Notes under the pieces: model-generated | Told to the model about the DNA's origin: nothing | Databases searched by the model: none | The model's input: the letters and a program-made list of their open reading frames with translations, nothing else | Shown: positions 58,474-64,000 of the stretch, one piece after another | How positions within the stretch are numbered: position 1 is the first letter of the stretch | How the letters are laid out: every line of letters begins with the position of its first letter | Made by a program: the position numbers and the translations under genes | Origin: Brevundimonas sp. | Lineage (GTDB): Bacteria > Pseudomonadota > Alphaproteobacteria > Caulobacterales > Caulobacteraceae | Direction of reading: 5' to 3' | Assembly (NCBI RefSeq): GCF_029946145.1 | Contig: NZ_JAQSDY010000012.1 | Span: 114,806-178,805, forward strand | DNA length: 64,000 bases

Positions 58474-58680
58474 CTATTGCCGGAATGCGACCCCCGGCCG
58501 CACGCCCAGCCGGCGGAAAAGCATCGCGGCCGGGCAGAAGCCTGTGATTGACGCCTGCATCAGGTTGGCTCCGACGAATACGGTAAGCCACGCCCACCCC
58601 GGATGGACCCAGTGGGCGAGTGCGACGCTCACCAGGACCATCAGGCCGGCGAACATCATGACTGTGCGATCGAGGCTCAT
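58474..58680 (-). CDS. DUF2892 small membrane protein
   Basis: 68 residues with two membrane spans and the family ending GFCPAAMLFRRLGV. DUF2892/YgaP-like proteins often accompany rhodanese or sulfide-oxidation genes. Its ATG is 2 bp after the stop of the sulfide:quinone oxidoreductase-like gene, so it is co-transcribed. Confidence 0.85.
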   Translation of the reverse strand: MSLDRTVMMFAGLMVLVSVALAHWVHPGWAWLTVFVGANLMQASITGFCPAAMLFRRLGVRPGVAFRQ

Positions 58681-58682
58681 GC

Positions 58683-59993
58683 TCAGGGCTCCTTCGAGGG
58701 TGTGGATGGGGGGGCAGGGCGGCGCAGCTTGTGGGCGCCGATCAGGTCGAGGGCCAGCTTCTCATAGAGCGGCTCGGCCTGACCCTTGCGGACCTTGTGC
58801 AGGAAGTAGCCCTCGAAGGCGACCTTGGCCGCGTGCACCCAGCGGCCGCTGGCCGACCAGTTGATGTTGCGCGGCGGGATCTGCGGCTGGGCCATGAAGG
58901 CCACGCCGCCGTCGCCGAAATCGGCCAGGCAGATGGCGTTCCAGCTGGCCTCATTGGTCGGCGCCTGGCCGCTGATGATCTGCTTCAGATTGGCCGCGAT
59001 GGCCGTGACCATGCTCTCGATCATGAAGCCGGTCTTGGGAACGCCCACGGGAACGGGCGTCGGTCCGGTCGGCGGGATGGCGATGCAGACCCCCAGGGCG
59101 AAGATCTCGGGCCAGGCCGGATTGCGCTGGTGTTTGTCGACGAGGATGAAGCCGCGCGGATTGGTCAACCCCTCAATGCCCCGCACCGCCTCCACGCCCC
59201 GGAACGCCGGCAGCATCATCGAATAGGCGAAGGGCAGGTCGTGGGTCGCTTTGACCGTCCCGTCCTCGCCGATCTCCTCGACATGCATCATGCCGGCGTC
59301 GACGCTTTTCACCTTGGCGTTGGTGACCCATTTGATGTGCCGCTGGCGCATCTCGCTTTCCAGCAGCCCCTTGGTGTCCCCGACCCCGTCGAGGCCGAGG
59401 TGGCCGATGTAGGGTTCCGAGGTGACGAAGGTCATCGGCACCCTGTCGCGCAGCTTGCGGCGCCGCAGTTCGGTGTCGAGGATCATGGCGAACTCGTAGG
59501 CGGGGCCGAAGCAGGATGCGCCCTGGACGGCCCCGACCACGATCGGGCCCGGATTCGTCACGAACGCGTCAAAGGCCTCGGCCGCGTGGACGGCATGGTC
59601 GACATGGCAAATCGATACCGTATGGCCGTCCGGCCCGAGACCCGGAATCTCGTCGAAGGCCAGGTCAGGACCGGTGGCGATGACCAGATAATCGTAGTGC
59701 AGGGCCCGGCCGTCGGCCAGGTCGATGCCCTTTTCAGCGGGCCGGATGCGGCTGGCGCCGACATTGATGAACTCGACCCCCTTGCGTTTCATCACCTCCG
59801 GCAGGCTGACCTCGATGGCCTCGCGCTTGCGCCAGTGAACCGCCACCCACGGGTTGGAGGGGGTGAAGTGAAAGGTGTCGCCCTTCGACACCATGACAAC
59901 CCGCGCGCGGTCGCCGAGGGCGTCACGGATTTCGTAGGCGGCGATGGCGCCGCCCAGACCTGCGCCGATGATGACGATAGTGGGCCGGTTCAT
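58683..59993 (-). CDS. Sulfide:quinone oxidoreductase-like flavoprotein
   Basis: 436 residues: N-terminal Rossmann GAGLGGAIAAYEI (residues 9-21), second dinucleotide motif region, ATGPDLAFDEIPG, and two Cys at the SQR redox positions (QGASCFGP about 160, GVCIAIPPTGPTP about 330). It ends in an amphipathic region that may bind the membrane. Expected to oxidise sulfide to polysulfide or persulfide, reducing quinone. The ATG at 59993 follows GGAAGGAAA. An FNR/FixK box and a BigR-type site lie upstream. Some relatives are NADH dehydrogenases, but the Cys pair favours SQR. Confidence 0.83.
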   Translation of the reverse strand: MNRPTIVIIGAGLGGAIAAYEIRDALGDRARVVMVSKGDTFHFTPSNPWVAVHWRKREAIEVSLPEVMKRKGVEFINVGASRIRPAEKGIDLADGRALHYDYLVIATGPDLAFDEIPGLGPDGHTVSICHVDHAVHAAEAFDAFVTNPGPIVVGAVQGASCFGPAYEFAMILDTELRRRKLRDRVPMTFVTSEPYIGHLGLDGVGDTKGLLESEMRQRHIKWVTNAKVKSVDAGMMHVEEIGEDGTVKATHDLPFAYSMMLPAFRGVEAVRGIEGLTNPRGFILVDKHQRNPAWPEIFALGVCIAIPPTGPTPVPVGVPKTGFMIESMVTAIAANLKQIISGQAPTNEASWNAICLADFGDGGVAFMAQPQIPPRNINWSASGRWVHAAKVAFEGYFLHKVRKGQAEPLYEKLALDLIGAHKLRRPAPPSTPSKEP

Positions 59994-60056
59994 GCGCGAT
60001 TTCCTTCCAGAGGCAGTCTTCGATACCTGATCCTGCGCCGCCCGGACCGCCGCGCC

Positions 60057-60070
60057 TTGATCCGTATCAA
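60057..60070. promoter_or_regulatory. FNR/FixK box (TTGATCCGTATCAA)
   Basis: All ten consensus positions match, 64 bp before the SQR-like start on the minus strand. Confidence 0.78.
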
Positions 60071-60116
60071 GGTCCGCGAGCGACGCCGGGAGCATAGTCC
60101 TCAGGCTTGCAATCAT

Positions 60117-60134
60117 ATAAGAGATATCTAATAT
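60117..60134. promoter_or_regulatory. AT-rich operator site 2, copy of the ArsR/BigR promoter motif
   Basis: Reads ATAAGAGATATCTAATAT; its reverse complement matches the motif at 20991-21008 in 16 of 18 positions, the only such match I found. It lies 29 bp before the RND adaptor ATG and 124 bp from the SQR-like start, so it may serve both. An island of AT-rich DNA here mirrors that at the ArsR promoter. Confidence 0.6.
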
Positions 60135-60162
60135 TAGAGCAAGCTTACATAAGGACGCCCCG

Positions 60163-61215
60163 ATGACGAAGCCCACGGCTCTGTTAGCCGCTCTCGCCGC
60201 CACCGCCCTGCTGGCTGGCGGCCTGTCGGCCTGCGGTGGGGAACCCGAGGTCGTGGCCACCGCCCCCGCGCGGGGCGAGCGCATGGCCGTGACGGAAGCG
60301 CTGATCGATGCGATCAAGCCGGCCTCGGCCGTGGTCGCCTCGCGCGATCTCGGCGAGGCGCGGGCGCGCATTCCGGGCACGCTCACAGCGTTGAACGTGC
60401 GCGAAGGCGACACGGTGCGCGAGGGCCAGGTCATCGGCGTGGTCACGGACAACCGGGTCGGCCTCGAGACGGCGGCGTTCGGCGCCCAGGTCGCGGCGGC
60501 CGAGGCCGAGGCTGCTCGCGCCCGGGCCGATCTGTCACGGATCCAGACCCTGTTCGATCGTGGCATCTACGCCCAGGCCCGGCTTGACCAGGCCCTCGCG
60601 GCCTCGCAGGCCGCCAACGCCCAGGTCCGGGCGGCGCGCGCCGTGCGTTCGGCCAGCGCCGAGACCGGCGCCCAGGGCCGGATCCTCGCTCCGACTTCAG
60701 GTCGGGTGCTCGCCGCCGACGTGCCCGCCGGCTCGGTGGTCAACGCCGGACAATCCGTCGCCACCATCACCGCCGGACCGCTGGTCCTGCGGCTGGAACT
60801 GCCCGAGGCCCAGGGCCGCAACCTGCGGGTCGGTCAAAGCATCGTCGTTTCGTCCGAGGACCTGCCCGGGGTGACCGGCGGCGCGATCGCCCAGGTCTAT
60901 CCGGCCACCACGGCCGGGCGGACCACCGCCGACATAGCCGTTGATGGCCTGGCCAGCGACCGGGTCGGACAGCGCGTCATCGTCCAGGTTCCTGTCGGCC
61001 AGCGGCGCGCGCTCGTCCTGCCGCGCCGCTTCGTCGCCACCCGGTACGGCATCGATTTCGTCCGCACCGTCGACCGCGCCGGCCGTGTCAGTGAGGCCCC
61101 GGTCCAGCTGGGCGGCCCCGTCGCCGGCGACCGCGTGGAAGTTCTGTCGGGCCTGACCGTGGGCGATGTCGTCCTTGCCCCGACACGTGTCGCCGCGTCG
61201 GAGCGCGCACGATGA
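60163..61215 (+). CDS. RND efflux periplasmic adaptor (membrane-fusion lipoprotein)
   Basis: 350 residues: lipobox LSAC (Cys 24), barrel-sandwich hybrid halves (TLTALNVREGDTVREGQVIGVV near 73-94 and GRVLAADVPAGSVVNAGQSV near 182), short coiled coil between, and a beta-barrel. A classical MFP partner of an HAE1-type RND pump. Its stop overlaps the pump ATG. The substrate is unknown; control by a sulfide-responsive repressor would be unusual. Confidence 0.88.
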   Translation: MTKPTALLAALAATALLAGGLSACGGEPEVVATAPARGERMAVTEALIDAIKPASAVVASRDLGEARARIPGTLTALNVREGDTVREGQVIGVVTDNRVGLETAAFGAQVAAAEAEAARARADLSRIQTLFDRGIYAQARLDQALAASQAANAQVRAARAVRSASAETGAQGRILAPTSGRVLAADVPAGSVVNAGQSVATITAGPLVLRLELPEAQGRNLRVGQSIVVSSEDLPGVTGGAIAQVYPATTAGRTTADIAVDGLASDRVGQRVIVQVPVGQRRALVLPRRFVATRYGIDFVRTVDRAGRVSEAPVQLGGPVAGDRVEVLSGLTVGDVVLAPTRVAASERAR

Positions 61216-64000
61216 ACCTTGGCCTTTCCGGGCGCCTGACGCGCGCCACGCTCAACTCACCCCTGACTCCCCTGATGCTGCTGGCGGCGATCGCCGTCGG
61301 CCTGATGGCCGTGCTGTCGATCCCGCGCGAGGAGGAGCCGCAGATCAGCGTGCCGATGGTCGACATCATGGTCGCGGCCCCGGGACTGAGCGCCTCCGAC
61401 GCCACCGAACTGGCGGCCAAGCCGCTGGAAGCCATCGTACGCAGCATCGACGGCGTCGAGCATGTCTACACCCAGGTGCAGGACGACCAGGTCATGGTCA
61501 CCGCCCGCTTCGTGGTCGGCTCAGACCCCGACGACGCCGCGGTCCGGGTTCACGAGAAGGTGCGCGCCAACTACGGCTCGATCCCCACGGGCGTGTCCGA
61601 GCCGCAGATCGTCACCCGGGGCATCAACGACGTCCCGGCTGTGGTCCTGACCCTGACGCCGCGCGCCGACGCGGCCGGGCGCTGGAGCGACCAGGCGTTG
61701 TACGAGGTCGCCGCCCGGCTCAGGACCGAGATCGGCAAGGTCGAGGACGTCGGCCTGACCTTCATTGTCGGCGGCCGCCCGTCCGAGATTCGCGTCGAGC
61801 CCGATCCGACCCGCATGGCCGCGCGCGGTGTGGCGCTGACCTCCATTCTCGAGACCGTGGCCCAGGCCAACCGCAGCTTCCCCGCCGGGTCCATACGTGA
61901 ACAGGGCCGGGCCCTGACCCTTCGCTCCGGCGAACGACTGGCCACGCCCGACGATGCGGCCCTGCTGACCGTCAGTTCGATGGCCGGCGAGCCCGTCTAC
62001 CTGCGCGACGTGGCGACCATCGTGCAGGCGCCGCGCGAGGACCAGGCCCGGGCCGCCCACTATGCCCGCGTCGGCGAGAACTGGAGCCGGACTCCGGCCG
62101 TCAGCCTGGCCGTGGCCAAGCGACAGGGCGCCAACGCCGTGGTCGTCTCCCACGGGGTGATGCAGCGGGTCGAGGCGCTGAAGGGCACGCTGATCCCGGA
62201 CGGCCTGGAGGTCGTGGTCACCCGTGACTACGGCGAGACGGCCAACGAGAAGGCCAACGAGCTGCTGATGCACCTGGGTCTCGCGACGATTTCCATCGTC
62301 ATCCTGATCGGCTTCGCCATCGGCTGGCGCGAGGCGGGCGTGACGGCGGTGGTCATCCCCACGACCATCCTGCTGACCCTCTTCGCCTCCAATCTGATGG
62401 GCTACACCATCAATCGGGTCAGCCTGTTCGCCCTGATCTTCTCGATCGGCATCCTCGTCGACGACGCCATCGTGATGATCGAGAACATCGCCCGCCACTG
62501 GGCCATGAACGACGATCGCAGCCGCGCCCAGGCCACCGTCGAGGCCGTGGCCGAGGTCGGCAACCCCACCGTGGTCGCCACCCTGACCGTGGTCGCCGCC
62601 CTGCTGCCCATGCTGTTCGTCTCGGGCCTGATGGGTCCCTATATGGCCCCGATCCCGGTCAACGCCTCTGCGGCCATGGTCTTCTCCTTCTTCGTCGCCG
62701 TGGTCATCGCGCCCTGGCTGATGATCCGCCTGGCCCGCAAGACCCTGGCCGGGGGGCACGGTCACCAGCACGGCGAGGGGATGCTGGGCCGTCTCTATCG
62801 CAAGGTGGCCACGCCGGTGATCCGTTCGCGCCGCAGCGCCTGGACCTTCCTGATCGTCGTCGGCGTCGCCACCCTGCTGGCCATGTCGATGTTCGGCTTC
62901 CGCGCGGTGCCGGTGAAATTGCTGCCGTTCGACAACAAGTCCGAGTTGCAGGTCGTGCTGGACATGCCCGAGGGGACCAGCCTGGAGGCCACCGAACGCA
63001 CCCTGGCCGGGGCCGCGGCCGTGGCCCAGACCTTGCCGGAGGTGGAGTCGCTGGAGAGCTACGCCGGGACCGCCACCCCGTTCAACTTCAACGGCCTGGT
63101 GCGTCACTACTTCCTGCGCGCCGGCGCCGAACAGGGCGACCTGGCCGTCATGCTGGCTCCCAAGGGCGAGCGCGATCGTAGCAGCCACGCGATCGCCCTC
63201 GACCTGCGCCGGCGCCTGGCTGACCTGCCGCTGCCGGCCGGTACGTCGATCAAGGTGGTCGAGGCCCCGCCGGGACCCCCGGTGCTGGCGACCCTGCTGG
63301 CCGAGGTCTACGGCCCCGACGCCGCCACCCGCCGCGCCGTGGCCGCCGAGCTGGAGACCCTGTTCCGGGCCCAGTCGTCGGTGGTCGACGTGGACAACAG
63401 CTACGGCGTTCGCCGCCCGGTCCTGCGCCTGATCCCTGATCGCGAGAAGATCGAGCGCTTCGGCCTGTCCGAGCGCGAGGTGCATGACTCCATCGCGGCC
63501 GTCATGGGCGGCCAGATCCTGGGCTACGCCGCGCGCGACAACGAGCGGACCCCGGTGGAGATCGCGGTCCGCCTGCCCCAGTCGGCCCGCGCCTGGACCG
63601 AACAAATGGCCGTCATGCCTGTCGCCGTCACCACCCTCGACGGAGGCCGTCGTCTGGTCGAACTTGGCGAGGTCGTCGAAGCGCGGCGCGAGCTGGGCGG
63701 CTGGCCGGTCTACCGCCGCGACGGCCGCGCCGCCGAGATGGTCACAGCCGAACTGGCGGGTCAGTTCGAAGCTCCGATCTACGGCATCATGGCCATCGAC
63801 GCGGCCATCAAGGCGCACGACTGGAAGGGGCTGCCGCGGCCCGAGGTTCGCCTCAACGGGCAGCCGGACGACGAGGCCCGGCCCACCGTCCTGTGGGACG
63901 GCGAATGGGAGATCACCTGGGTGACCTTCCGCGACATGGGCGCCGCCTTCGGCGTGGCCCTGCTGGGAATCTATGTTCTGGTCGTCGCCCAGTTCAAGGA
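61212..64000 (+). CDS. RND efflux inner-membrane pump, cut by the window edge
   Basis: 929 residues are visible; the frame is open to the last base. It begins MNLGLSGRLTRATLNSPLTP, a basic tail before span 1, then EEEPQISVPMVDIMVAAPG. The RND landmarks are present, including the proton-relay segment SIGILVDDAIVMIENIARH in span 4 (Asp 417/418). It belongs to the HAE1/AcrB-like group with a shortened N-terminus and a His-rich cytoplasmic loop (GGHGHQHGEG, near 517). Forms an operon with the adaptor (ATGA overlap). Probably exports small toxic compounds. Confidence 0.92.
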   Translation, partial: MNLGLSGRLTRATLNSPLTPLMLLAAIAVGLMAVLSIPREEEPQISVPMVDIMVAAPGLSASDATELAAKPLEAIVRSIDGVEHVYTQVQDDQVMVTARFVVGSDPDDAAVRVHEKVRANYGSIPTGVSEPQIVTRGINDVPAVVLTLTPRADAAGRWSDQALYEVAARLRTEIGKVEDVGLTFIVGGRPSEIRVEPDPTRMAARGVALTSILETVAQANRSFPAGSIREQGRALTLRSGERLATPDDAALLTVSSMAGEPVYLRDVATIVQAPREDQARAAHYARVGENWSRTPAVSLAVAKRQGANAVVVSHGVMQRVEALKGTLIPDGLEVVVTRDYGETANEKANELLMHLGLATISIVILIGFAIGWREAGVTAVVIPTTILLTLFASNLMGYTINRVSLFALIFSIGILVDDAIVMIENIARHWAMNDDRSRAQATVEAVAEVGNPTVVATLTVVAALLPMLFVSGLMGPYMAPIPVNASAAMVFSFFVAVVIAPWLMIRLARKTLAGGHGHQHGEGMLGRLYRKVATPVIRSRRSAWTFLIVVGVATLLAMSMFGFRAVPVKLLPFDNKSELQVVLDMPEGTSLEATERTLAGAAAVAQTLPEVESLESYAGTATPFNFNGLVRHYFLRAGAEQGDLAVMLAPKGERDRSSHAIALDLRRRLADLPLPAGTSIKVVEAPPGPPVLATLLAEVYGPDAATRRAVAAELETLFRAQSSVVDVDNSYGVRRPVLRLIPDREKIERFGLSEREVHDSIAAVMGGQILGYAARDNERTPVEIAVRLPQSARAWTEQMAVMPVAVTTLDGGRRLVELGEVVEARRELGGWPVYRRDGRAAEMVTAELAGQFEAPIYGIMAIDAAIKAHDWKGLPRPEVRLNGQPDDEARPTVLWDGEWEITWVTFRDMGAAFGVALLGIYVLVVAQFK

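Noticed and set aside
61521..63818. 765-codon open frame on the minus strand inside the RND pump gene
   Set aside because: It lies wholly opposite a clear RND coding frame, is His/Gln/Gly/Arg-rich with no domain, and reflects GC-rich third positions.

Overview
This window is high-GC DNA that looks chromosomal and most resembles Caulobacterales (Alphaproteobacteria), perhaps Brevundimonas or a relative. The genus is an inference. It rests on the FixK-FixL-FixJ block, the TonB receptor coupled to pectin catabolism, LacI-type operators centred on TGACACCGGTGTCA, a TadG-like protein and the general gene style. I saw no rRNA, tRNA, CRISPR array, insertion sequence or prophage.

Layout. 1-8895: the 3' part of a giant autotransporter with internal 92-residue repeats. 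9019-9924: a ROK-family fructokinase. 17449-9942 (minus strand): a run of FAH-type hydratase, 5-oxoprolinase, DUF969 and DUF979 membrane proteins, DUF2891 protein and a 50-residue membrane protein. 17485-34273: a pectin/oligogalacturonide locus with two PL1-type pectate lyases, a LacI regulator, KduI, KduD, a TonB receptor, a KDG-type kinase, an aldehyde dehydrogenase and an ExuT-like transporter. Five copies of one operator are scattered through it. A sulfide-stress block (persulfide dioxygenase-like MBL protein, BigR-like ArsR regulator, rhodanese, TauE/SafE) is inserted at 20.1-22.6 kb. 34.3-41.2 kb: small zinc-finger-like ORFs, a TadG-like protein coupled to a response regulator, a giant HK-REC-HPt-EAL protein and another receiver.

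41.4-60.1 kb is a microaerobic-response region. It encodes OmpW, FixK, the heme-PAS kinase FixL, FixJ and a single-domain receiver. These are followed by universal stress proteins, quinone reductases, a cytochrome c, a PPOX-like protein, a beta-CASP hydrolase, a LOG protein and a sulfide:quinone oxidoreductase. Seven FNR/FixK boxes (TTGAT-N4-ATCAA type) sit in promoters or intergenic positions here, so FixLJ to FixK to these genes is the natural reading.

Embedded at 54.2-58.3 kb is a five-gene locus I do not recognise as a described system. It encodes a 61-residue secreted six-cysteine peptide, an unknown lipoprotein, a lipid-anchored periplasmic adaptor, a MacB/LolD-type ATPase and an FtsX-type permease. 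The window ends in an RND efflux pair (60.2-64.0 kb, cut by the edge). Its promoter carries a near copy of the ArsR-gene promoter motif from 20.99 kb, suggesting that one sulfide/persulfide regulator controls both places.
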